Assembly: GCA_949358305.1 (NCBI GenBank)
Contig: OX442314.1
Span: 43,284,581-43,348,580, forward strand
Reading direction: 5' to 3'
Source of the DNA: Strigamia acuminata
Lineage: Eukaryota; Arthropoda; Chilopoda; Geophilomorpha; Linotaeniidae
DNA: 64,000 nt
The position numbers and the translations under genes were made by a program. The notes beneath the pieces were generated by a model that saw only the letters and a list, made by a program, of their open reading frames with translations, was not told the DNA's origin and made no database searches. Shown in pieces: positions 11,394 to 22,819 of the stretch. The number at the start of each line of letters is the position of its first letter. The first letter of the stretch is position 1.

Positions 11394-12636
11394 TGTGACC
11401 GTCAGGCCACCTGGGTGACCTGCGGCACTGCCACACACCACCATACGGCTCCAAAGGTCAACCCCTCTGTGGGTGATTGACCTAGCCCGGAGAGGAGGGA
11501 GTGGAGTGGTGTGGTGAGGAGGGAGTGGAGTGTGAGAGGAGAGTTGAGTGTTGGACACGGCCTGAGAAGGACGTGTCTGCAGCAGCTCCCAGAGAGGAGA
11601 AGTAGTCATCGAGAGGGACGAGAAGTGTCCCAGGTTGAACCCCACACTCCTCACCATTCACCACGTTGATCCTCAGTGCTATGGCGGAGTCCGTAGTGCA
11701 GCCTCCATGAGCGGATACGCGGGTCGCAGGTAAGCGCGACATGAATGTTAAGTCGAACCGACCACGTCACACATTGGACTTCTGCCCAGTGTGTGACGGG
11801 TCGGTTGCCGGTGCGGCGCGCCTTCGTGGCGCCCCTGCAACGGGCAGTGTTGTATCTCGTTCACTAAATCGCGAACTAGTTCTAGTTCTCGTTCATCACC
11901 ATTTTCAATATTCTGAACTAGTTCTAGTTCCCGTTCACCCCAAAATCTCAAAGCGAACTAAGTTCTAGTTCAGTTCTAGTTCAGTTCTAGTTCAGTTCTA
12001 TTTTCGAACAATTATTTTCTGAATTCAAAGTTTTATTTATACCATTTTCTACTAATAAACTTTATTGCGTGCTTCGATTAACTTCTGAGCTTCAGCTTCC
12101 ATATTATTACGATCACAGACCTCGGAAAAAGCGATTACGAAACAAAATAGAATTGTAGACGTAGACTATTGTTGGAAATCCACCAAATCCGACTAAACAA
12201 TGAAATACGCAACAGCTTATCAGGGTCGAATGTCACAAGTTATTTTATTTAAAGAAATTACACTAGTCTTATACTATAGAAGTCGTCAATGATTGGCCGA
12301 GCAATACAACGTCGGAGGAACGAACTAATTAACGAACTAGAACGTAGTTCGCGTCCAAAAAACGAACTTCGTTCGTTTTTTTCGTTCTTTAAGAATCGCG
12401 AACTAGTTCGCGTTCTTAGTTCGCGAACTAAGAACTAAGTTCGCGAACGCGAACTAATAGTTCTAGTTCGATACAACACTGGCAACGGGTAACGGGATTC
12501 CCCATACCCCTAGACAACGACAATAAAGGCCAACCAACCAATATTGTGGGAATCTCTGTTATTATTACGTGATGTATGCGTCCCTACCCAGTGTGATTAG
12601 TCCCCTAGTTACATTGGCGAGACCATACCAGTCACA
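11394..12636 (+). repeat. 3' LTR of element A, interrupted by a MITE
   Basis: Begins TGTGAC after the polypurine tract and ends GTCACA at 12631-12636. Removing 11845-12489 (MITE plus one target duplication) leaves about 598 bp, which aligns with the truncated 5' LTR. AATAAA occurs at about 12523. Confidence 0.85.
11845..12481. mobile_element. Non-autonomous hAT-type MITE, 637 bp
   Basis: The ends are perfect 12-bp inverted repeats, CAGTGTTGTATC. It is flanked by an exact 8-bp duplication, GCAACGGG, at 11837-11844 and 12482-12489. The uninterrupted site is visible in the partner LTR near base 100. An 8-bp duplication with CAG-type ends is the hallmark of hAT elements. Both subterminal regions are full of GAACTAGTTC/AGTTCTAGTTC-like motifs, possible transposase-binding sites. 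There is no transposase ORF. Confidence 0.93.
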
Positions 12637-13187
12637 ATACATTAAAAAAAAACATATCTTACAGTGCTGGTGTGACGATTTGGGTGACGCGCTAACTTGT
12701 ATCGAATTTTACTTGCAGCCGGGGGAAAAAAGGGTAGTAAAAAAGCAGCCGGGTCAAAAAATGGATACGTGTCCATGTCATGCTTGGTTCATGCTGCAAT
12801 TAAGCAATATTTAAATGTGCAGAAGTTCCTCAATCAAGATGCATTAGCGACGTGGTCAGCAGCTCAGCACGCATTGCCAACATGTGCGATAACTCGTTTT
12901 GATGTTGGGACAATGTCAAACCCATCATTATGAAAATGTGAAATGTATCCGCTAGTCTTTTACAGGGCTGGTGCATTTTTGGTCGATTCTTAGGGCAACG
13001 CGTGTTAGAACTAAACAAGTTGAAAGATGGCATAGAATGTCAAATTTTTGCTACTTTTCTTGAAAACACTGCATAGTCCAAACATTGTTGACAGAGTAGA
13101 TACAGTAACAGCATCTATTTCATGAGTCTGTAAAAAAAATAAAGGTATGCAAACAAATTCACCTTCTTTGAATATTCACTTGCTTAC
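12637..13187. other. Flank between element A and DEG/ENaC gene
   Basis: Host sequence. On the minus strand the second DEG/ENaC domain of the neighbouring gene would have to continue here or beyond, but no exon was recognised. On the plus strand, overlapping short open frames (about 12569-12933) match nothing I know. Confidence 0.4.
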
Positions 13188-16100
13188 ATTCAGCTTAAAT
13201 TTCCGGATTCGGTCGTCATAGTATTTGAAATTGGATGAAGCGTTCCATAATTGCAATGGCTCGTTAGCGAATTCTGATGATTGATGAAGCAAATCGATGA
13301 GTTGGTAATCTTTGCTATTAGCATTCATTTTTTTCGCTAAACCTATTTTAGCATATAATATTTTCATATTTTCTTCACATTCAATAATTTGTGGAAAATG
13401 TATGATTTCGTCCCTTTCGAGACTAACAGTTGTATAGACTGGATATTTAAGAAACTCGTCCATCAAATCGTACATGTAATAAACTGAAAGAGAGAGCAGG
13501 AATAATATTACTATGGTTTTCATTTTCAATAGCTTTTTGACAAATGATTGTTTTTGCGTTTTCTGCATCTTTTCGAGTATCGTTTGTATTCTCTCTTTTA
13601 ACTCGCAATTTTCTTTAGTTGTTTTGAAGGACTTGACGAAAGGGGTTTTCCAGCAGTGGACAAATATTTCAACGAGTGTTAAGCATGACATGCCGAAATA
13701 GAGACCGATAGTTCCTCCAATATCACACAGTAAATCAATGAAATTGTAAGAGCGATGTTCTTGCAATGTTTGAACATAATTATTCACAGCATATACTTGT
13801 AGAACATCGCATAAATCGAGACATTTGCATTTCTCAACGGCGTTGGCATTGGTACATAGGTCTCTTATACCCTTGGACTGCCTTTCAATTTCAGTTTGGT
13901 TAAATTTTTGTAGATTTTGTAGTTCATAAAATAAATTACTGAAACAACATGAACACAGTGATTTTCTCAACTTGAGGACAAATGAAAGCCCCTAAACCTT
14001 TATCCCAACATTTTAACGAGCTACACAACTCAGTAGTTGTACAGTACAGCTCTTTGCCAAAATGGAATATTGGTCAAACTATGTTCATAACCGTTTTTTG
14101 CTACAACTTCAACAAAATAAATAACAAAATAAGTAACAAAATAAATGAATAAATGATGGTTTTTAGGATACGATTCTACCATTTTTTAGCTGTGGTTGGG
14201 TTAAAATTGACTGAAAAATATTGATTCAATTTACCAATGTAACAATGTGGAATAGTGAGATAAAAAAACATTTATTGCTTGAAACTATAACAAAATCCAA
14301 ACTGTATAATTAATGCAAAACGATGATCCACATCAACAAAAAAGTTATAATTTCAACTAATAAATGTTTTGTATATCACTTTAACTCATTGCTCCATTGT
14401 TTTTGTCTCAAACAATTGCACATTCCAGTTTTTTTCATTTTTGAAATCCAGATTACTCAAAATGGAATCATAATTTTTAAGTTTGCTTTTAACAAAATTG
14501 TATACTCAAAATACACTGAACGTTCTGGGAACGTTTATACCCGAGTCGTAACTAGAGTTTGATGGATGTTACGATGCGATGCGATGCGCCAAATAATGGT
14601 AGAATTACATCCTAAAAGTATTGCTTATTCATTTATTTTGTTACGTTTAGAAAATTGTATTAAAAAAGGTGATGAACTTAGTTTTGACCATTATTCCATT
14701 TTTTTTGCCAAAGAGTTGTAAAGTACAACACCTGTTGAGAAAAAACTTTATTCCCTTCTTTAGTTTTCCACAGAAACAGGGGCATCCAATGGATATCTCT
14801 GTGTGGATATGCAGATTTTGTCATAACGACACTTTACAGTACCTGCTGTTTATCATTTTCTTGAAACAAGCTCGCAAGCAGTTCTCTAAGTCAATTTCAT
14901 TGCCACACGGTTTTCGTTTCAGATTAATAAAGTGAAACTAAAACAAGTTTAGAATAAAATATTGAATTAATTTTAGCACAATTATTTTTATCTAGAATAA
15001 ACAAACAGCGCTAATATTTTGAAAGATTTAAAAACTAAAACTACATGAACTTTGAACTTTGAATTTAATCCTTACTTTCTGCGTGATTATTCCAGCACGG
15101 TTCATTTTGCGATTACACGGCATTTTGATTAAATAATATTTGTTTAAATGAAACAAGATCGATGATGCATCTATTAATACCTTTAAATTAAAAGAATAAA
15201 TGAAAATTGTTACAAAAATAGGCAGTTAGCTAAGTGGCGTATTGGATGCACTCGCAGACTAAAAACGGATCAAGTTTGATTTCAATGCAAATTATTGCAA
15301 ATTAATGCAATTCATTTAGCTAATCAAATACTTACAACAAAGTCCGGGCAATTTTTGGGGAGTTTGAATTTTATAATCATCTTGAAATATTGATTTCCAG
15401 ATGAGAAAACAAATGCTAAAGAAAATGGATTTTAAAATTTAAATAAACCAATTTCTGTAGACTCACGACTAGAAACTTGAGTCACTGGCCAAGGGAGCTT
15501 CCATTTAGTACGTGTGAAATGGGGGGAGGGGGGGAGGGGTCACCAATCCGTGACAGTGTGTGACATAGGGGAGGGGGGCCTATGAACTGAACGTGACGTC
15601 ACGGAATAAAACAAAGGAAAAAATACATGCATGCTTTAAATATGTTTAACACCACCCCGGATTTTTGGCAGGATTAGTGACAAAATGTGATGTGACAAGG
15701 GGGGTGGGGGGGTCACACCATCGTGTTCAAGAGTGTGACGTAGGGGGGAGGGGGGGCTAAAAAAGAGGATTTTGGGCGTTACGTACTAAATGGAAGCTCC
15801 CCAAAGGGCGGGGTGCGGTTTAACTGTAAGGTTAGCACGTAACTTTCCCTACAAAGATTACATGAATTAGATTTTGGATAAAACAACTGAATTTCCAGAC
15901 AACAGAATATTTAAAAAAAAAATTAAATTGATTTACCGCTGCAAAGTAGGCATCGGTTATGAAGTTAGAAGGTTTGACATATTTTATTATGTCTGAGTAG
16001 TTATATTTTGAGAGCCATGGATTAGTGTGCGCATCCTTGCATTGGTCTTTTTGATTCATGAAATTATTAAATTCTTGCGTGGTGTCTGGATAAAAATAAA

Positions 16101-16401
16101 CAAACGGCATCGTAGAAGCGTCTGTAACTTCAATTAAGTTGGCGTCAACTGCTGTTGGCTCAGACATGTAATGCATTATTCGGTCTGCGCTTTGGTAAAC
16201 ACAAGCTGCTATATTCATCAAGAGTAGAGTGGAAACAAGTACACGCAAAATTTTTTTCTTTTCCAAAACTTTCTCAAGTGATTCGATCAACTGCAGTGTC
16301 TCCGTTTGTTCGCTGAGAATGTTTGCAACGAGGTGACGCATTCTGTGTTTCTGAATCCAGCCTAACGGACCTAACGGTTGGCTTGCTTGCTGTGCTTCCA
16401 T
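13188..16401 (-). CDS. DEG/ENaC-family channel with the start of a second DEG/ENaC domain, six predicted exons
   Basis: Amiloride-sensitive-type sodium channels have two membrane segments around a Cys-rich extracellular loop. Predicted exons: 16401-15937 (ATG; first membrane segment near residues 50-70), 15415-15336, 15180-15076, 14937-14843 (CGNEIDLENCLRAC), 14798-14732 and 13970-13188. Phases agree from exon 2 to exon 6; exon 1 to exon 2 does not join in phase, so a small exon or another border is missing there. The last exon holds a Cys-rich loop end (KCKCLDLC), then the pore and TM2 signature LLCDIGGTIGLYFGMS with the G-x-S filter. The frame then runs on into a new hydrophobic segment (KTIVILFLLSLSVYY) followed by YPVYTT and FPQIIEC, the layout of another DEG/ENaC TM1 and FPAVTIC region. 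It ends either at a GTAAGC donor (13187) or at a TGA at 13176-13178. Element A lies just downstream. Confidence 0.7.
14036..14735. repeat. Inverted repeat within a DEG/ENaC intron
   Basis: Arms of roughly 140 bp (about 14036-14190 and 14594-14735) are imperfect reverse complements; both contain a TTCATTTATTTTGTTA stretch (read on one strand) and the TTTGCCAAAATGGAATA-like end. The spacer is about 400 bp of AT-rich sequence. It may be a foldback element or an inverted intron duplication. Confidence 0.65.
15493..15801. mobile_element. MITE, 309 bp, G-rich interior
   Basis: Perfect 21-bp inverted repeats: GGGAGCTTCCATTTAGTACGT at 15493-15513 and its complement at 15781-15801. The inside has two G-rich/GTGAC blocks (15520-15585 and 15690-15755). 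No ORF. A clean target duplication could not be assigned. It lies in the first DEG/ENaC intron. Confidence 0.8.
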
Positions 16402-17708
16402 TATTAATTTTTCTCACGTATATCTGTATGCCTGGTTTACTGGTTTAGTTGGTGTACGTAATAAAATGTATCGTCTTACCGTTACGTTAGACTTATAATG
16501 TTAATGCGTGGGTAGTTTAACCGAAGCAGTTGTATCAAAGTTCCTCAAACCGGTTGTTTGGTTCATGTCATTGGTCACAGTGACTAATGGTGAAAGGCTA
16601 TTCAAACCGTTGAGTTGTGGAAAATTTTCTGAATATTGCTATAGATCACTGTCAAGGTGAGAATAGCAGTTACCTGTAACTGTATTTCAGTTGAATAAGA
16701 GTGTGCAGTCGTGTTCAAAAAAACAGGACCCTCCCTTTATGCTGGCAATTGAAATTGTGAGTAATTTCCTGTTTTGCTACTAGGTTAAACACCAGACATC
16801 AACAGGTGATAATACTTGTATACCCTTGACTGCTATACAAGAATTATCACCTATTAATGTCTGTTGTTTCAAAATGCAAAATTGCTTACAATTTCAATTG
16901 CCAGCATAGAGTGAGGGTCTGGTTTTTTTTTTAACACATTTAATTTGCTGCTATTAACAATTCAAAATTTATCAGAATTTTGAAGTATATCATACCTGTC
17001 GAGCAATTGCTTTTTGAAATGTTTATGCATCCAGATAATAAGTAAAAGAAAAATATTCTCAAAAGGTTCATCTTGCTAAAAATCTGAAGTACTGTTCTTT
17101 GTTTCTATTGTCTTGTGCTGTGTCCTTCAATCGCTCAGACACGATCGAACTGATACAGTGGTCCTCGTCTGACATAAGATTTAGACTCACTTTTCATTAG
17201 AATTAGAGCATGACCACAAGATAGAATGACTTCCATAGACTGTGAATTTTTTTTGGATTGTTGTTAGCTATAAAAATCGTTGCCTAGTCGACTTAATTAC
17301 TGTTTACTTGCGTCGGCAATCGATAGGACACGTGTCGAACATGGCGTGACCTGTGAGATCGAGAGCAAACCGAAAATTCATTTTACTGTTAGATTGGGCA
17401 CGCGATACTGTTAATTGAAGAATAAAATAAAATAAATGACACTGTGCCACTTATTTTAATCATTAATCGTTTCCTTTTTCTAAACTTACCGTCCAACGGC
17501 GGATCTAAAAAAAATTTGGGTGGGGGAAAACCAAAACAACCACGTGGCGTCGACTAACTGATTTCAATAAAATCTGTATTGTAATCTACCTAACATAAAT
17601 CTAATTGATTTATTAAATACACGTTTGATTAACTTAGTCTTGTCTGTACTCTGTAGAGATGGAGAGATTCTGTTTTTTTGTGATCAATATTGTGGTGGGA
17701 GAATATTT
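16402..17708. other. Intergenic, AT-rich; contains a palindromic MITE
   Basis: The stretch between the DEG/ENaC start and the 3' end of the Sidestep-like gene. Apart from the foldback at 16712-16936 no feature is seen. Confidence 0.5.
16712..16936. mobile_element. Foldback MITE, about 225 bp
   Basis: Almost the whole element is one imperfect palindrome with arms of about 100 bp: TGTT-(A)n, then GACCCTC, ATGCTGGCAATTGAAATTGT, ACAT, GGTGATAAT and CTTGTATA occur in order on the left and as the reverse complement on the right. The loop is only a few bases. No coding capacity. Confidence 0.8.
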
Positions 17709-20700
17709 TTAAAAATTCATTTCTATCCACGACTGGCGTCGTTGTTCGTGTTTGTACTCGGCGGTTGTGTTGTTTTCTTCGCGTTTGGTGTTGGTCAACA
17801 GGATGGTTTGTAGGTTTTCTTGGAATTCAACTCGACGCCATTGCTGCGCGAAAGAGAAACGAAATTGAATCGAAAATCCCGACGGAATTAATTCAAATTA
17901 CCGCTCGGCGATCGTTTGAGTTGCTATACAAGTCGTAAACACGGTGCTCTTGCTTGTTGCAGCCGTTGCAACACGGCCAGAGAGGCGGACGGGCTTCTGC
18001 AATATACAGGAAAATGTGAAGGAAAATGGAGTAAATCTTGCGTGAATTTCGCTTTTTACTGCTTTTGCTGTACGTGATTTCTTCCGCCAGTTGATGCTCA
18101 TCGTCCGGGCAAAGCGGAGTTGTCGAGCTATGACTACAACTTAAATATAAATGTATAAATATATAAATTGATTAATTTTTCGACTGCACCTTTGGGTTAG
18201 TTGTAGTTGCATTTGTTGTTTTTTGTATTTTAATATGTAAATGGTTAGAACGACTATCGCTAATAGAATAGCGAGAAATGCGGTTAACACGTGCCATTCG
18301 GGGATTGCGGAAAGATCGTTGTCGCCATCTGTAGGCGTAAATTCGTGTTATTGAACGAGAAAAGGCGCTTTGACTTGCTTTCACCGTTTAATAATGTTTG
18401 GTTTTGTTTGGGCTCGAGAGTTTGAGCTGTCAGTTGAACTACGTCGCTTTCTCCTTTGACGTTAGTCGCGTAAATTGTGAGCACGTAGTTCCGCACTGGT
18501 TCAAGGTCTGTCACCCGGAAATGAGCACTTGGGTTCGTCTCTGCTCGTATAAGCTGTTAAGAAACGCTTAAGAATGTGTATTTTGCCGGCGATTTAATGA
18601 ATGTGTTGCTAACTTTAGCGGTTTCGCCGTCGTGCACTCTGATGGTAAAATTGCGCGCTAATTCGTCGTCGGGTTGTGCGACGACGCACCCGACTCGAAG
18701 CGACGTACCACTGATGTCGTACGCCGTACAGTTTTCAAGCGGACGAGGTTTTTCTAGCGAAAAAGAGAAAGAAAAAAATATTAAAGACTCGAAAAATATT
18801 TGCTAAATTGGATCGTTTACCGGCAAAGACGATTCCGAAAACGCAGTGCTCGACCTGCGTGCCGAGCTGATTGGTTGCCCAGCAGGACACGCTTCCCAAG
18901 TCGGATTCCGAGTTGACCGTGTACAGCACCGAGCTGGTGATTTGCTCCGAGTCCGCGTTTGATTCCACCTCGGACGGCAATAAAGTCTTGGTGCCCCTGG
19001 CCGACGCCGATGTCCAGTGGAAGGTCACGTTTGGCGGATGCGCCTCGACTCGGCACGATATCGCCAGCGTTTGATTGACGCGCACGAAACCGTACGTAAA
19101 TTGCTGCTGTTTCGAGCAAACGGGCTTGTCTAATTAGAGAATTGAATCAAATTTGACATTTTAGGATGTTTTAGCGCGTCTTAGCGCCTTTTTAGCGCTC
19201 TTTAGCGCCTTTTTAGCTCTTTTTAGCGCTTTTTACGTCTTATTTGCAGGTTTAGCGCTTTGCTTTGACCTTCGCCTTCGCTGTTGACGGCGACGCACGT
19301 GTAAGGGCCTGCGTGTTGAGGTTGCACGGATTGGATAACCAGGGATTGCTCGCTCACAGTGATGCCGTTTTCCCGGTTGTTTTCCACATTTGTGGACTGG
19401 CAAAATGAAGAAATCGGTTATAGGTGATATACGTGAACGTATTTTGACGTCGCATTGCCTTGAAATTCCACTTGACGGTGACCACGAACGGATTGGAAGC
19501 GACGTGGCACTCCAAGTGCACGTCCGTGTTTTCCTCGACGTTTTCCTCGTCCGGCGGTGCCGTCATTTCCACCGCGACCACCGGTCTGTCTAAAAATCAA
19601 AAAAACTTTTCGAAATAAAAAATTAAAAACGGCAAAAATACCCACAATAAATGTTGAGGGTCCAACTGTCGTGGACGTCGCTATTGGGTACGAGAGGATT
19701 GTGCGCCGTGCACACGAGTCGTTTGCCGTGGTCGGTGCTGCTGGGCACGAGCGTGAGCACGCTGCGGGTGCTAGCCCCGTCGCCGCTCGTGTACTGCTCG
19801 GCGAACAGCAGTTTGATGCGTCCCAGCCACCAGGTGATGACCGCTTCGGGTCTGGAGCCGAAGCATTGGCACTCCAGCTGGCACTTGTGCTGCGCCGACA
19901 GCGGGCGAAGTGGTCGTTGGATTGTCACTCGGATGGGTTTGACTGAAAGCGACGATTTAAACCGATTTGATTGGTCAAGTGGTCAGATTTTTTACGGTTC
20001 ATGTCGATGGTGACGCTGGTCGTGCTCGGCGACGTCAGGTTCGTGTTGGACGCTCTGCACGTGTAGGTGGTGTTAAAGTGCGTGCGTGGCAGCGCCGGGA
20101 CGGTCAAGTCGTTGCGAACGATTCCCGAGGAGACGAATTGTCTGGCGTCGGTGATGAGGACGCCGTCGTGCCACCAGGTGACGCTCGGTCGGGGTTGGCC
20201 TAAGATTTTTAACCGTGAGTTATTGGCGGTTTGCCGTTTTATTTCTTGTTCACCTTGTTCGACTTTGCACGAGAGGTAGAGCGGCGATCCCTCGTCGTAG
20301 GGCGGCGGAAGGGAAGCCAGTCGCAGGCCGCGCTCGTTGGTGATGACGGGCGGTGAAGGCGAGGCTGAAAATGGGGGAAAATTGGGTTTTGTTGGGGTTA
20401 CGGGTACAATTTCGTACTTATGACCGACAAGTTGACGGCGTAGTAACGTGTGGGTGATTTGAGGAAGTCGACGCGGCAGCAGTAGTGTCCTTGGTCGCCC
20501 GATTGAGTGTTTGGGATTAGTAGATACGCGCTGGTTTGGTTGAAGTGCATTCGGCCTTTTTGCGAGTGCACGATGTGCTCGGCTTGGACGAGGGATTTGT
20601 TGCGGAGGTCGACGCTGAGAAATGAGGATTGTTTTGATTGGTTTGATGTTGTTTTTTAGTTTTTTTTTTAGTTTTACCTGTAGAAGGGGTTGTTGGACGA

Positions 20701-20889
20701 GTCCTTGTACCAGAAAATCAATTGAAGTTTGTCGTCGGGTGACGATTCGCTTCCGTAATTGCACGTGAGTTGCGTCTCGGTGTCTTTCAATGCGGACAGG
20801 TGGGTTGTGCTCGGTGTGTTACACACCTTTTCTTGGGTGGCAAGTGCTGGTGGAACGCACAGGAGGAGAAACAGCCGAGAAACCAACAT
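17709..20889 (-). CDS. Sidestep-like immunoglobulin-superfamily membrane protein, 13 exons, 811 aa
   Basis: Exons (5' to 3'): 20889-20678, 20614-20418, 20364-20254, 20199-19996, 19942-19646, 19589-19459, 19396-19237, 19129-18821, 18753-18614, 18553-18385, 18328-18190, 18133-17902, 17843-17709. They total 2436 bases and join in frame to a stop. A signal peptide (about residues 1-17) is followed by five Ig domains. The first contains the Sidestep-type CRVDFLKSPTRYY string; others show WWHDGV, GSRPEAVITWW and CSKQQQFTYG with flanking Cys/Trp pairs. A FnIII-like domain follows (exons 9-10), then one membrane span (about residues 655-676) and a tail of about 135 residues. In insects Sidestep binds Beat-family receptors in motor-axon guidance; a cell-surface recognition role here is inferred. 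All introns are GT-AG except intron 6 (19458-19397), which must be GC-AG to keep frame. Confidence 0.8.
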
Positions 20890-21074
20890 GTTTGTGTTTG
20901 TAAAAATTTCCCACGCTCTAGTTTAATTGTTGGATGGACAATAGAAGCCAAATGAGGAGCGCACGCGATGTTTTGATTGGGAAATCAATTTTTATTGAAT
21001 AAAGTGAGTGATAAAAATAATAATGATGGTCGCTTCATTGCAAACCTTTCCACCTTGCTTAACACGTGACTACA
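20890..21074. other. Sidestep-like 5' flank and left half of a split Gypsy relic
   Basis: 20890-21000 is upstream sequence that recurs at 35925-36005 and 47335-47395. 21028-21074 (plus strand) encodes, with a frameshift, a stretch like GRFIANLSTLL then TRD, matching element D pol; the rest of this relic resumes at 35325 beyond element B. Confidence 0.65.
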
Positions 21075-22799
21075 TGTGATGATTACAAATCGATAGTTAT
21101 CAATGTTCACCATAGATGGCGCTGTTTAACCAACGCGCGTATTCCAAACTCGGTTAAAACTAAAAAGTGTGATAAATAATTATTTAAGACACGGTGAATA
21201 AAATATAACTATTTTATTCAATGAATTAAGTATTTATTACTTGATGATGTTGATTCCATCGAATCAATATCCACATTACTTACCTGTCGAAGGGAACCAA
21301 TTGGACCCTTCCGGACCCCAACTGGGCCCATCTGGACATAGTCATATATTAGGTCCGGACTAGTGACCCACGAATCCGCCGATTCGTACGCTGATTGGCT
21401 GTCGCCAATCTAGTAGTTCTACAGAACTATATAAGCTCCAGTTTCTCACTCTCCCACGCCCTGGCTTGATAACTGAACTTGTATATTGTCTGTAGTTGAA
21501 TTGTTATCGTTTGATTTCATTATTCTCTATCGACACATCAGGCCACCTCAGCTCTCCACAGATAGTATTCATTACTATCTGTTATTGTTGTTGTAAGGCC
21601 TTTTCGGGAAGGCCAACTCCGGTAATAGACATGCATTCGCATGAAATGGCCCCGTAACGTTAGCCAGCTGTTCTACGGGACAGTAGGACTTCGTACGGTG
21701 GCTTAATATAACGGTCGTATACAGTACGACCTTGCTAAATGAAAGTAGGTCCCTCAGCTAACTGGCCACAGTCCGCTGCAGGATGGTTGTTGTAAACAGC
21801 CCACGCAGGTTCCCGTCTTTCTACGATTGGTCCTTCCGCTCGTTAAAAGTCGGTAAAGGCTTAATGCACAGGTAACACGCCGGGTTGGTAGCCCGTGAGT
21901 AATATCTAAAGATGTTGCGATAAAACAACTACCTGGATAATGGTAATCCAACGGCAGTGGCCAAATAATATTTTACCCGGTGCTCGATCTACTGATCCCG
22001 CCATCGTAAGGCATGCTGGCGGATGGAGGAGTCAAATCCTCCCGCGATGGTTCTCCCGACCGTCGTGACGGTCCCCGCCCCATCGTACCCTCCGGGTTAG
22101 TAACCCGTGAACAGGAGTTGAACAACACTGTGTTAAACAAATTACTCGGGCATTGGTAATCCTGTATTGGCAATATCTTTTCATACCGGTAAGTCCATAG
22201 AAATGTTTACCTGGTGGTTGGTACCACCGATAGCGAGTTAAAGCACACAATTAAATACTCGGCGCCTGATCACGAGATCTTGTCGTCGTAAGGCATGCTG
22301 GCGGATGGAGTCTCAACAACTCCCGCGACGTTCTCTCAATTGTCGTGACGGTCCCCGCCCAATTAATATTTATATAACAATTCATTTGTTGTATTATTTT
22401 AATTACTTCACTTTATTCATTTGAAACAATGGAATATTCTGCCGAATATTCCTGTTTATGCGTAGGACTCGAACGATGCTGCGGACCAAATACGTCTCCG
22501 TAGCGATATTTGTGACGATGCCGCAAGTCAGCCGTATCCCTCTGGCTTCGCCCGGATCCTCAACCAGTTGATGCCGCCCGTTTACACGCGTCAAGAACCC
22601 ATTATTGTTATTATTCAGTAATAAATATGTCATGTCACACTAAAACTGTAAGTTATTTCTACTTGATCACATTCATGTTTGTAAGGGCTTCCGTAGCTTA
22701 TCTCGGTTAGGTTGTTGCTAAACTTAGCAACGTCTTGTATAAACCGAATTATCTATCTTAAAAGGACTAATAAATTAGCCCAAAAGTAGAATCGTCACA
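21075..22799 (+). repeat. 5' LTR of element B, 1725 bp
   Basis: TGTGATGATT...CGTCACA ends. TATATAAG lies at 21428-21435, so U3 is about 380 bp. Downstream, two related blocks (about 21860-22090 and 22095-22365) share the phrases CGTAAGGCATGCTGGCGGAT and GTCGTGACGGTCCCCGCCC, showing an internal duplication. AATAAA at about 22769 precedes the LTR end. Confidence 0.9.
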
Positions 22800-22801
22800 A
22801 G

Positions 22802-22819
22802 TGGAGGTTCTACCGAGAT
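22802..22819 (+). promoter_or_regulatory. Primer-binding site of element B (tRNA-Gln type)
   Basis: TGGAGGTTCTACCGAGAT starts two bases after the 5' LTR. It is the complement of the 3' end of a tRNA-Gln of the insect type with one mismatch, from memory of that tRNA. Confidence 0.75.

Larger units (their letters stand above)
1..12636 (+). mobile_element. LTR retrotransposon A (Ty3/Gypsy-like), degraded; 5' LTR truncated by window edge
   Basis: The first 247 bases match bases 11745-12636 once an inserted MITE is removed, so these are the two LTRs of one element. The 3' LTR starts TGTGAC right after a G-rich tract and both LTR copies end GTCACA, giving terminal inverted repeats; the LTR is about 598 bp without the insert. 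In between lie a primer-binding-site-like sequence, a T-rich leader, a broken pol (protease, RT, partial RNase H, integrase zinc-binding remnant) and a long third ORF. No recognisable gag with a CCHC knuckle is present. Total element length is about 13 kb, counting roughly 351 bases of LTR outside the window. The family call rests on the DSGA protease, the RT motifs and the order protease-RT-RNase H-integrase. Confidence 0.85.

Noticed and set aside
19925-20764. Long minus-strand frame across Sidestep exons 2-4 and introns
   Set aside because: It is in a different phase from the Ig exons and reads through clear donors and acceptors.
21754-22633. Small antisense frames in both LTRs of element B
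   Set aside because: They appear identically in the two LTR copies only because the LTRs are identical; no coding features.
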